64,000 nt of DNA from positions 301,954 to 365,953 of the forward strand of contig NW_022985089.1 of the NCBI RefSeq assembly GCF_010015585.1, read 5' to 3'. Shown one piece after another: positions 11,172 to 22,657 of this stretch (its first letter is position 1; each line of letters begins with the position of its first letter). The stretch comes from Eremomyces bilateralis CBS 781.70 (lineage: Eukaryota > Ascomycota > Dothideomycetes > Eremomycetales > Eremomycetaceae). The notes under the pieces are model-generated. The model saw nothing but the letters and a program-made list of their open reading frames with translations. It was not told the DNA's origin and did not search any database. Made by a program: the position numbers and the translations under genes.

Positions 11172-14100
11172 TGATACCCCTACATTGGCGCCAAGCACAC
11201 CAGTATGTCACTGTTTCCACTGATGAAGAGTCGGCACCCAATAATTTGTAGGAACGGCTGTTCAGTAAAATCGGGATGGGGTTAGTTCCTGGGAGAGAGA
11301 CAGAAATATCTTCATCTATCATCTTCAAGACGTTCACTGGAGCTATTTTACACATGAAATTATATTCGCCGTGTTGGCGTGATTATGCCTATTATGGTGG
11401 TATATAACAGTAGCGATGTTAGATAGTACTTTTTCGCATCGAATGAATTCAAATCCTCTCGCATGATTCCCACCGCCCTCTTAGTTCATGGTCGAGAGTT
11501 CGTTTCCGCCTGCAGGCCAGTGTAAGGCGCTACGTGAGGAGGTTCAAGCAATATGCTCTCAGCAAATGGAGGAAATATTTACATGGTACCTTTATACCGT
11601 CTCATCTATATATAATAAGGATTGCTCTACCTATATAAGTGTTAGTAAATCTCGGTTGCATCTCAGTTTCCATAAGGGTCTTTTCTCAGTTCATATATTG
11701 TTTGATGTCCTCGTGTTGTCACATTACAACTGGTGTTATATCAACTGTGTACCGGGAGTGTTTAGCAAAAGCTCAAGGTCTCGATACATTTTATGTTCCA
11801 TGTGAGCCACAGTAAGGGACATAGTAGCTAGTACATAGATAACCACGGCGATTAGCAAAGCCAGCGGCTGGTTTAACCGTATAGAAGTATGTCCCTGCCA
11901 GTGTATAACATCGAATCGCACACATGACACCCTATCTGGAGTTCTAATTTACATTTCTTCATATGTTCGTAGCGCTGATGATCAGTGCTAATGCCCGGTC
12001 AAATATTCATATATGTCTCCAATCCGAACCCAGGTACTAACAGTTAATGGTGCCAATTGAGACTGTTCCCGCTCTCGCAACATGAATGAAACCCAAGGTG
12101 GTATTACTACGTTTGGTGCATTGTGCATGAGGGGTATTGAATATTGATGGGGAAATACAGCGCCGAATGGTGCATGATGGATGCAACGTCATTGTACATG
12201 TGTAGACACTACCTTCCAGCATCACCCGTACCGTTGCCACAAGGTGCAATCGTCGTGCTATCACCGATGATTTGTTAGAAAGCAGAGATCGGGACTCGGG
12301 AAGTGAGGATGTTAGCTCTGGTGTAGGGGTTTGAGTGCTGGAGGCGAAATGCCTTGAGGGCTGGCGCGAGAATTGCCCTCGGAGAAATGACTGCGATAAA
12401 TTGGTGTATACGATAGAGACAGGATGATTCTACTTCTGTGTTTGATCGTAAGTGTGCCATATTGTTTCGTACCATGCACGCAGTCTTGTGTTGTCATCGA
12501 TCCCGGCCCGGACGTCGTACCAAACTCAAGACTTGCATGAGCCAGTTCAAATGACCTCTTTTGACAGTCGGGTATAACGGTACCCGAGTTTCCAATTTCC
12601 TTTAATTAGACCGGTTCACGGGTTCTGACATTTTCGCTGAAATCAGAAGCGCGCAAAGTCACCGAGCAGAGGAAGAAGAGTTAGGGAAGGGCTCGGGTTG
12701 ATACCCAGCTTGTGACCCCCACGCCGCGGTGCGGGGGCCTGGCTCACGCCTCTCCGGATATTGATTATTGGGCTAGGACATCATCACAAACGAAATGAGC
12801 GACGTGCAGCTGATTTCGATGTAATCCCTGATACTGCGCTGATGATGTACAGGAGAGAGGCTTTAGCTTGGGGAGGGGGCTTGAAATCCGAATGTGAATG
12901 ATTATCAGACCACTTGAGAAAACGACGTTTCAACTTCACGATGGACAACTGGAGCACCCTCATTCCTGGCATGCAACGGCCCGACACAGGTCCTCCTTAC
13001 CGGTTCGTCCGATGTCACCACATCGGAATTCAGCTCCGGACACATGTACCTGATCTGGATCTTCACCGGGCGCCGATTCCGCACCGAGTCTGTAACCAGC
13101 GGATGAAACGAGACGAGACGAAAACATAACACGAACCGTGATGATTGGCATGGTTGATGTAATGCCGTGTGTCCTCCATGGCTGGAACCAGGCAAAATCG
13201 CGAACCCGTAGCCAAGCTGCTATCCTGGCATAGTGGCATGACATGCTGCAATTCGTGGATACCATCGGAGATGGGATTCGTTCGGATTTGCTACCTGAAC
13301 GAATTGTAACTTACAAGTTACAAGCCTGGGACCGATTTCAGGCTTGCAGCGGCTAATTATGGTAGGTGTCGAGCAGAAATTGTGGTTCAGATACAGATAT
13401 CGGACCGGCACCGGCCGTCCATCAGGGTCTTCTGAGTTCTAACTCTTCTCATCTCTAACTTAGGTCCGAAGTCCATAATTACCCAGGGATATGGACGGTG
13501 GAACCAAACTGGTGAGTGGAGTAAAGTACGGATATCAAAGTATGACTGGAACGGGAGCGGCTCAGTCACGACATTCTAAAGAAAACCCAGAAACCTTCCT
13601 CAATTCCCCAGCTGAACTGAACTCCCTTATTCTCTTCGTCTTTTTCCCAGGTACCAACTTCGGATCTTCGTTTCTACTGCCCCTTCTCCATAGCTAATTG
13701 GACTGTCACCTGGACACATTTTGGGTCCCCTCGTATTTCCCGTCAGCTTCGATCCCTTGTCTCTCCAGCACGCAGCCGACTGCCCAGTCCTGCACGCTGC
13801 GAAACCCCTCATTGCTTTACTGTTCAAGGCTTTTTAGGGCGGCTTTCCATTGGTCCCCCCACGCTCTTCCCCGGATTGTTGCCATCCTGATCAAGTGTTT
13901 ATTGTTCGATGTGGACGCCGTATCGATGCATTAAAGATTAACATCTGGGGCACCGCAATTCTTTCGCTGTTTCTGTCGCTGTCGCTCCCATACGGATCCT
14001 TCTCAAACCTGTCTTATAATTCCCCCGTCTCGTTTGATTCCTTGTGCTGAGCAAGTTTGACTAAATCGTCCTTCACTGCAACCCATCAGCCATTACACAA

Positions 14101-14859
14101 GCTTCTATCCCCCCCTTTGAGTCAAGTGGACATTTCTTCGTCGGGAATGAATTTCAAAACCAACCTATCCCATTGGCCCGTTGGACAAGAACATATTAAT
14201 CGCTGAGACGCGTGAAGCGCTTTGTATTCGCCGAACTGGGAGCCCGCTTTCCCCTCGTCTTTGATACATTGCTTTTTTATCGCCCTCGAGATCTCCATCG
14301 GCTGGCTGCGTCGCCACCTCATCGGATCAGGGATTGGACTCACCACCCGCTCCGAATCATCTAGCATAAGGCTAGCCGCATCTTTTCGTGGGGTATCAGT
14401 TCTTCTCCAAGCTGCAGAAACAGATCATCACCACACAGACAAGGTCAGAAAGGCTTTGTCGTCATATTTCGTAGACCGAACAGGGTAGCGAAAATGGCAC
14501 TTGATGCATCAATCACGCTGATGACGGCCTCTGTTCAGTTCCTGGTTCGTAACCCTGATTTGTTATTCTGCTTCTCTTGTCATCATGTCGATTCCGGAAC
14601 CTCCTGCATATTGTTATTCGGATCCTCACCTCATTTTGCTTGGCCCCTGGAAGGCTCTGCATGCAACACATAACTACATGCATGATGCTGCGTTGCCTAT
14701 GCTCCATTGCCTATCTGAGCCCCCCATTCATGGCAAACTCTTCAACGAACACGGTCCACCTTTTATTTTGTCATCTCCATCCTGCATCAATCTCACTCAT
14801 TGTTTTTCACCCGTCATCGTCCTCGAGTTCCATGATCGTGGATAGAAAAGCTTACCAAG
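11172..14859. other. Long gene-poor intergenic region
   Basis: About 3.7 kb with no supportable coding sequence; frames are short and on both strands. A near-palindrome lies at 12716-12737 and paired inverted repeats at 13304-13346. From about 13560 to 14859 the plus strand is pyrimidine-rich, like a long promoter and 5' leader of the 14860 gene. Confidence 0.5.
13304..13346. repeat. Two adjacent inverted repeats (potential hairpins)
   Basis: 13304-13312 ttgtaactt pairs perfectly with 13315-13323 across a 2-nt centre; 13321-13328 caagcctg pairs perfectly with 13339-13346 across a 10-nt loop. The two arms overlap by three bases. No function is known. Confidence 0.5.
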
Positions 14860-16190
14860 ATGATCCTCAACCAGGATACCAGGCTTGCACTGGTCAACAT
14901 CGCTCCGGAACTATATAGCAATTTCCTCCAGCCTATTCTCCAGCTACTCCTCTACAAGAGTGCCCCCACGCCAGGCGACGATGCAGGCCATGGAGCAGGA
15001 AGATCTCGCTCCGCGCTTTCCTGGGCGTATGAGTACCCGTTTGTTAACATCTCCGTAACGCCAATTGAGTGTTCGATCGTCTGCTCAAGGGAGCAGGCCA
15101 AGGCACTGTTCCACCCCGTCCGAGACGGGTTGCCCGAGTCGCAGAGGAACAAGGTGGAAATCACGGACGAGGATTTCGTTGTTATCCAGGTTGGCGGAGA
15201 AGGGCTGGAGGCGGGCCAACGGGTGCTCGAACTGACAAGTCCCTTGGCCATGGCTGGAATGTACGTATAGGTCTGCTCCTGGAGCCAGGGTGCGATGCAG
15301 TGGTAAACGGGTTCGCTGACAACTATAGTTCCATCTTTTTCATCACCACGTACTTCTCCGACTACATCCTGGTTCCAATCCAGTCACGTCAACAAGTAGT
15401 CCAGGCGCTTGAAGACCGCGGCTTCACCTTCGAAAACGACTCGTCCTCATACACCCACCCATCCAACCCGAGCCATATGAGGAACCTCTCCTCGCCGACG
15501 TCTTCCAACCCTTCACCTGCCACATCAGTCAATCACCAAGCGCCTCCTGGCACTCCCCCGCCGACCTCCATTACCGAACTGGAGACACGCACTTTCAACC
15601 TCCTGACCCGCCACAACATCGCCCCTGACGCCCAAACCCACCTCCGCCTGATCCAGTGCGCCGCTCGCAGAGAGCCACCCTCCAGCACCGTGCGATCCTC
15701 CCGCCCCGCCTCCGGTTTCGCAGGTGGTTCCCCACGCAGCATCCCGACCACCACGCCCACCGAAATGACGCTGCAGAACGCGCTGACCCGCGCTCTCATC
15801 GGCCCGCCGCGGTTCCTCTCCATCACCCTCACGACCTCTGAGTCGCCGTCCGTGCTGATGGAGAAAATCCTCCTGCCGCTGTTTGACCTGCCCGACGGCG
15901 AGAGCGCGCTGCTGGGGAGCAAAGAGGACATCTTGATTCCAGTCACGCTGGATCTGCGCACGTTGCCGCTGGAGAGCACGGGGATCGTGTGCGGGGTGGC
16001 GGGGAAGTTGGTCGGTGGGATGGCGGGTGGGCGCGTGATGGAGGGTGGCCCGGATCCGTTTGGCCCCGGCGCCGTGGAGATGAGCTATCTGAGCACGGCA
16101 CGGGCGGGGACGGTCATGGTTGCGGAAGCGGAATTGGAAAGGGCCATGGGCGCGTTGGGCGCGTTGGCGATTGGTAAGACGAAGAGATGA
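14860..16190 (+). CDS. ACT-domain protein of the CASTOR/GATS-like family
   Basis: Exons 14860-15260 and 15329-16190 (68-nt intron, gtacgt...ctatag) give 420 residues. The frame ends at TGA 16188-16190. The N-terminus MILNQDTRLALVNIAPELY, then FVNISVTPIECSIVCSREQA, ITDEDFVVIQVGGEGLEAGQ and SIFFITTYFSDYILVP, matches the paired ACT_7-type ligand-binding fold of animal CASTOR arginine sensors as I remember it: small-molecule response in both the strand and the SIFFITTYFSDYILV segment. A second half after a Pro/Ser linker has ITLTTSESPSVLMEK, LIPVTLDLRTLPLESTGIVC and GVAGKLVGG, consistent with another ACT unit. A role in amino-acid sensing toward TORC1 is extrapolated from animals; the fungal ligand and partners are unknown. 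Confidence 0.68.
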
Positions 16191-17170
16191 GGTTCACTCT
16201 ACAAGGAGGGGCTTCATTGCTGAGTTTTGGGTCTCCTTCCTTCTCATCCGGCATTCGTGGAGCACGCACGGCTTGCTTGAGGGGTCCTATCCAACGACGG
16301 AACGATCATTTGCATGGGATGACATTCTGCATCGCGTCTGGGAGTTTTTTACGCTTGCTTTTCCCCGACGGTCAGGTTATGGTTCTCGACGACTCCTCAC
16401 GCTACATGTTCGACTCCGCAATGGGGTTCGAGGTGCATGCGCGGCGTCTCTGGTATGGATCGGAGAACGGGGGAATCGCGACCTCATCAAAAGTTTTTGC
16501 TTTCGGATCGATGAATTCTAATAGCATTGAATATGATAGTATGTTGTATATGAGCAATTAAGCATTCCGGATTAAATGGCTTGTCAATGAACGTTCATCT
16601 TTGTTGATCGTGTGTCATTCACGTATGATCAGGTGTTGTGCCCATCTGAGTGTTGTCTGAGGCAACTGCACCGCCACAAAGCGCCAGACCCCTCTCACTG
16701 TTCCTGCCTTCCCTGCAGGGGTCCAGGGGCGCACCTTCCCAACACCCTTCGTCACGCCAACCCGCAAATTGCCCGCACCGCCAACTGACATGGAAGTTTG
16801 TTGACAGCATTTCTATCCACAGAAAACATCCATTCTACACATCGGTCCCCTTACAAGGACATGTCGAGGTATCTGGACTGCATACAAATTACTGTCTCTG
16901 AATAATACTGAAGGCTCGCCATATTCTCCAAGCTGCTCTACCCCTATCAACCGAGACCCTTGCGCAACTGGATCGTTTATCGGCTGCCTTGACATCACTC
17001 CCTAACAACCACCCGCTCCTCTACCTTCGTCCACCGTAGCGACAACCACCAAGGCGCATAGTTTCCCACGGTTGTCAACGAGAGGTCTCGATCACCTTAA
17101 CACCTTCTTGACCTCTTCCGACTCATATTCCGCCTTGTTGTGCTGTATCAGCGCATAGGAATCTCTCATC
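16191..17170. other. Intergenic
   Basis: 3' flank of the ACT gene and promoter/leader of the STU2 gene. Short open frames on both strands, none supportable. The last ~150 bp are C/T-rich, leading into the 17171 ATG. Confidence 0.55.
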
Positions 17171-20017
17171 ATGGCGGACAAGGAAGAGGACTTCAGTTCC
17201 CTCCCGTTGCAAGATCGCTTCGTCCACAAGAATTGGAAGGTGCGGAAGGAGGCATATGAAGCTGCTGCAAAGGAATTCGACAGTGCGCCGTCCGAAGCTC
17301 ATCCGACCGTCCGGCTATTCCTCCAAGAATCCTCACTATGGAAAGGCGCCGTTGCTGACTCGAACGTCGCGGCGCAACAAGAAGGGATGGGAGCTTTATG
17401 TTCTTTCCTTCAGATTTCTGGGGTTCAAGGATGCCAGAGGTAAGATCGGTCCCCTTGAATGGGTATGTCGGGTGGCTAATGTGAGGAAAATCTGTAGAAC
17501 ACGGAATCTTACGATCACTCCGCTCGTGGAGAAAGGCTTGGCAGCGATGAGACCAGTATCAAAGCAAAAGGCACTCGAAGCGGTATTACTGTATATCGAA
17601 CTGGATAAACCAGACCCGATCATCGAGGAACTGATCCCGATCCTCTCCCATAAACAACCTAAGATCATAACTGCGACCCTCTCCGCGCTGACTGCGATAT
17701 ACCATGCCTATGGTTGCAAGACGGTGGAACCGAAGCCAGTGCTGAAGCTTCTCCCAAAGGTCTTTGGCCATGCTGACAAGAACGTGCGAGCAGAGGCTCA
17801 AAACCTGACCGTGGAGTTCTACCGCTGGCTGAAGGATGCTATGAAGCCGCTCTTCTGGAATGACCTGAAACCCGTACAGCAGGCGGACCTGGAGAAGCTC
17901 TTCGACAAGGTCCGGGATGATCCTCCGCCAAAGCAGGAGCGGCTTCTACGATCGCAACAAGCCGCCGAAGAAGCTATGCCCACATCCGGCGGCGATGCGG
18001 GTGGAATGGAAGAGGAGGAAGCCGAAATCGATCTCGAGCCGGAGTACGAGTCTGTCAATGTTTTCCCGAAAATACCAAAGGATTTCCAGGATCGCCTTGC
18101 TTCGACAAAATGGAAGGATCGGAAAGAAGCTCTCGACGAGTTGCAGGTCGCCATCAACCATCCGAAAATTGATGAGGGTCCTTTTGACGATATTATCCGG
18201 ACGTTAGCGAAGTGCATGAAGGATGCCAACATCGCTGTTGTGACCGTGTCGGCTAACTGCGTCGAACTGCTCGGCAAAGGTTTGCGGAAAAGTTTTGCCA
18301 AGTATCGATCCACGATCATGAGTCCAATGATGGAACGGTTAAAGGAGAAGAAAGCGGCCGTTACTGAGGCGATTTCTTCTGCACTCGACGCGGTATTCCT
18401 ATCCACAAATCTGTCGGAATGCCTCGAGGAGATTTTGGAGTTCCTGAAGCACAAGAATCCCCAAGTCAAGTTAGAGTCGACAAAGTTCTTGATACGATGC
18501 CTGAAGACCACCCGAGATGCACCGAAGCTGGAGGAGGTAAAGAGCATCGCAGAAGGATCCACAAAGCTGTTAACCGAATCGCAAGAAGTTCAACGAGCCG
18601 CTGGCGCAGAGGTATTGGGAACCCTGTGGAAGATCATGGGTGATCGGCTCATGAACCAGCATCTCGACGGTTTGGACGAAATCCGGAAAACGAAAATCAA
18701 AGAGTTCTACGAGTCCGCAGAGGTGAGAGCGAAGTACAAGCCGAAAGCAGCACCGCCACCAAAAGCTGCCCCTGCTGCCGTGCAACGGAGGGGTATGCCT
18801 GGCAAACGGCCCGGGCCGCCAAGTAGTGTCAAGAAACCCGCTCCTACACCGGCGCCTCCAGCAGAGGAATATGCTGTTCCAACTCCATTGGCACCACGGC
18901 TTACGGCCAGATCCGGTGTCTCCAAGCTCGCGCCCCCAAAAGGAGGACTCAAGATGCCGGCCGCGAACCGAACCATTGGAGGACTGAAAGCCCCTTCAGG
19001 AATGGCATCACCCAAACGATCAGTAATATCACCTCCTCCGTTCGAAGAGCCTGCACAAGCAGTTACTCCGGCCCAACCGAAATTAGGGCTCGGTCGTGGC
19101 CTTGCTGGGCGTCCTCTTGGCCGTGCCGCTCCTCCTCCCCAGGATCCCGCACCTGTAGCTCATACATCTGCCATCACGCAACTGAATTCTGCAGAGCATG
19201 CCGAACTGGACGAGCTCCGCGCCGAGAACGAGCGCCTACACAAACATAACGACGAGCTACGCTCCGAGCGGGCGAAACTCGTGTCCGAGATGAACGAACT
19301 TCGCAATCACAACGCCGAGCTCATCGAAAACCACACCCGCGACATGCTCAGCATCAAAGCCAAAGAAACCCAACTCGTCCGCGCCCGCAGCGACGCCGAA
19401 GCCGCCGAGTCGACCGTCCAGCAACAAGCCCGCGAAGTCGAGCGACTCAAGCGCGAGCTCAGCCGCCAAGTCCGCGCCACGAGCCCTCCGCCCATGGATG
19501 TCAGCGAGCAGCTCTACGGCGACCAAGCCAGCCTCAACGGCGGCGGTGGGCGCTACGATTCCGGGTATGCGAACGGGCGCCCGTCACGCTTCATGTCGGG
19601 CGGCAGCCTCAACTCGATGTCCACGGGGTCGCATAGTGGTGCAGAAGGGAAGGAGAACCACCCAAGCATGGAGTCGTCGCTGGCACGGCAGAAGCTGAGC
19701 CCGACGCGCTCGAATGCTTTCGGGGGGTCGCCAGCGCCGCGGTCGTTGAGGAGTCCGGAGGTGCCGTATGAGGGGAGTGGGGTGGGTGCGCTTGGCCGTG
19801 GGGATTTGGGGAGCAACGGCGGGTGTGCGGGAGGTGGGGGAGGTGCGGAGAGTTGGAAGCGGGCGGCGGAAGTGACGCAGAATTTGAAGGCGCGGATCGA
19901 GATGATGAAGGTACGTCGGCGTTATCGTCTCGTCTATGCTTTCATTCGATTTTCGACCGCAGAATTGCTAACTTTCTCCTCTAGGCAAAGCAGCAGGGAC
20001 TAACTCGCCAACATTGA
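17171..20017 (+). CDS. STU2: Microtubule polymerase, XMAP215/Dis1/STU2 family (AlpA-type)
   Basis: Plus-end microtubule polymerase acting at spindle poles and kinetochores. Exons 17171-17439, 17498-19910 and 19985-20017 give 904 residues; introns are 58 and 74 nt. TOG1 starts at the N-terminus (LPLQDRFVHKNWKVRKEAYE) and continues through RNLTITPLVEKGLAA and KQKALEAVLLYIELDKPDP. TOG2 spans about residues 277-490 (FQDRLASTKWKDRKEALDEL, RKTKIKEFYESAEVRAKYKP). A Pro/Ala/Lys-rich basic linker follows, then a coiled coil near 650-750 for dimerisation. Two TOGs plus a coiled coil is the fungal arrangement, unlike five TOGs in animals. The last exon is uncertain: another splice would extend the C-terminus by a Pro/Ser-rich tail to about 20181. 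The start is supported by the conserved KNWKVRKEAY distance. Confidence 0.92.
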
Positions 20018-21265
20018 GACCGCTCTGTACCCCGAACGCTGGTATGGCTTATGAGAGCCCGCCACGGGAGTCCGTGCCAACCTCAGCATCAGGATTCTCC
20101 TCGGGGACGGCACCCTCGCCCTCCCCTCTCGGCCCCGCCGCTTCCGGACCCGCTGGTCTCAGATCTGCAGAATCACCTTGACGATGTCACGTGGCCGGTC
20201 GCCGCATGGCGTGCTTGACACGTTCCATAGGTTACGAAGCGCATGCGATGTGGGCATGGTCGTCGTCCCCTTTCCGTGGCATTGGGAATTGGGAGATCGA
20301 ACTAGATCGACCTAACACCTGTCGGAAGGGCACGACAGGCTTCCGGAACGGCCGTTTCACAGCCATGCATGAGTTATTCTTTGCTTGATCCCGTCAGGTC
20401 CCTTTACATGCCCTGTCCGTTGCTGGGGTTGTATCAGGGCGGGGTATGCATATCTAACGATGTCCTTTCTCCGTTCGCAAAGCCGTCGCGCGTCTCTGGC
20501 TTCTTGGAGTTCTTTGTACATGTCTTTCCTCGATGCGTCGAGCTTGATGATGGTTCTTGGGAGTGGGAGTGATACCTCGCAGCGTTTTGTCACGTTATGG
20601 CGCCGTCGCATCTCGCAATGATATACTAGTATTGCGGAACCAACTCAACTCAGTCGTCTGCTCCATCACCTTGATGCTGTCCTTGCAATCCTCTGTGCTT
20701 TGTATACGGTTCGGGCAGTCGACTTCCGACTGGCGTCCTGTTGGACTTTTCGCATTTCTCGGCCACCACTACCTATTGTTCACTCTCCCAGATACGGAAT
20801 ATATCAACCACATCTCCCCATGTGAAGGGATTCCACACAAGTCCATTCTTCCCTCCATCCTCGTTATGCTGACAAGGTCTTAAAAAGACTCTATGGTGTG
20901 TTTCAAGCATGTCGCCCACAGTCTTGTAGTGTTCAGAAAAGTCGAGGCAGTTGCACTTCAGTATTATCCCATGAAAATGGATCATCTCTGGATTCTCATC
21001 AAACCATATTCTGATTTATTCATGGGCGTGAACATATCGGATTCGGCAGGTCACTTGAATGGGTGCTCATCATCTACTTCAAAGACCTTAACTATATTTG
21101 CATTATTTTCTCCATCCCATTACTATATTGGACAGCGACCACCAGCGTCGCAGCTTTGCTCTTCAATTGATGCAACAATGTTTCTTTTCTAGGGAAGAGA
21201 CCATACCCTAAGTTGGGCATCCAAGTTCCAAAATCTCGAGACCACCATCCACCCCTACCTTCAAA
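20018..21265. other. Convergent 3' intergenic region
   Basis: No confident gene. 20018-20181 continues as an open, GC-biased frame that might be an alternative STU2 tail. The rest shows only short frames. Confidence 0.5.
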
Positions 21266-22657
21266 CTATCCCCACAGAACACCACCTTGTCGATTACACG
21301 CCGTCTTCACAGATGACGGTGTGACCCTCGTGGTGATCGTCACCGTGCGCGTGTAGGTGCGATAAGACGTGGTGCGAGCGATCACCCACTTCTTCTTCGT
21401 CTTGGTCGGCGTTGGCAAGGTGACCGTGACCGCCGGCGCTTGCGTCCTGCCCGTCACTATCGTAACGGGGGGTGGAGTGGACGTGGTCGTAGTGGTAGTT
21501 TCAGACGTCTCCGTGATGACGATGGGGGGGCTGGCCGTGAGGATATTGGTGGTGGTGGGATAATGAGCCGTATCGGTATCTGTGACGGTCAGCGTCGCCT
21601 GGTCCGGAGCGCGCTTCTCAAGTTGGTGAGACGGTTCTTCCAGATCGGCAAACCGGTCGCGGCGTTCGCGGACGAAGCGCTCCTTGTCGGCCAGGTAGTC
21701 GTGGACATCGCGGCCTTTGATGCGGATCGAACGGGTTCCCAGGATTAGGGTTTGGAGTGCTGGCGGAACCGGGATTACGGTCGGGAGAATGTGGCATGTT
21801 GGGTCAGGATGGTTTTGTCGTCCACGTCTGCTGCATGTCGCCGTGATGGTTTTGGTGGTCTTGGTGACTACGATAGTAGGTTTTACAATCTTGAGCGTCA
21901 GCAGCGTCTTGGTTGTGGTCGTAGTCACGCGCTTGGGTCGGACGGTGACCGTTCGAGTGACCGTTCGGGGAACGGCGGTCGTTTTCGGGGGTAGGGTCTC
22001 TGTCAATGTGTCTGTTTCCCAAATGACGGCTGTGGAAGTTGGGGTGATGGTTTCCAACGCCGTGATGGTGGGCGTATACTACACTGGTGAGCTTGATCCT
22101 ACTCAGAAATGGGCATCAGAAGCCATGCTTACGGTTGTAGTGATTTGCGGGCCGACGCTCAACGAGAAATCTCTTTGATAAGCAATCGGCATGCCACTAT
22201 CTCCATTGTTGCTCATAATAATGATTGACCACAGACCAGAAAAGAGTTCGTTTTTAAGTGTTGGACTACATTTGGCGCTGTCAGCCTCAATTCCACAACT
22301 GGACATAGAAAGGCATCCTTACCATGTCGACATCTGATTGGTATTGTCTGGTATCAGAGGGGTATCTGAACACAATACTTGGTCTCCATTAGGATCGGCT
22401 ACCAGTGTCAGTGAACAGTGTGGCGTCAATCACACGTAACAGAGTCTACCTAGGATGTTGTATGAAAAGTCATCATTGCAGCCGGAGAACTGTTGGACAA
22501 ACGTGAAGGGATCTGTGGAGAGAAGATTTTGAAAGTACGACTCCTTATCTTGGAAGTCAATGCCGAATGATTTGCATGGGTTGTCTTCGTCGGCGAACAC
22601 TCTCCTGGCTGCAATTGCCAGGAGAGCCAGTCCAAAGGACCGTGAGGCAGATAGCAT
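21266..22657 (-). CDS. Secreted Thr-rich protein with Cys-containing N-terminal domain
   Basis: Exons (minus strand) 22657-22450, 22398-22323, 22277-22133 and 22078-21266 give 413 residues. All three introns (51, 45 and 54 nt) have GT-AG ends and keep the frame. A signal peptide (MLSASRSFGLALLAIAARRVFA) precedes an N-terminal domain with spaced cysteines (NPCKSFGIDF, SGCNDDFSYNIL, CSDTPLIP, CAKCSP) ending SLSVGPQITTT. The rest is Thr/Ser/Pro-rich TVT-type sequence with a central less repetitive part (DVHDYLADKERFVRERRDRF) and a dibasic LEKR site that a Kex2-like protease could cut. No C-terminal GPI signal is evident. It looks like a wall-associated or secreted glycoprotein; no enzyme domain is recognised. 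Confidence 0.75.

Noticed and set aside
12716-12737. Near-palindrome cccccacgccgcggtgcggggg
   Set aside because: Nine of eleven pairs in GC-rich sequence; no T-run, flanking gene or repeat copy to support a terminator or element.
12905-13265. Overlapping minus-strand frames of about 100 codons
   Set aside because: Mutually overlapping in different frames, no motif and no splice signals; consistent with chance.
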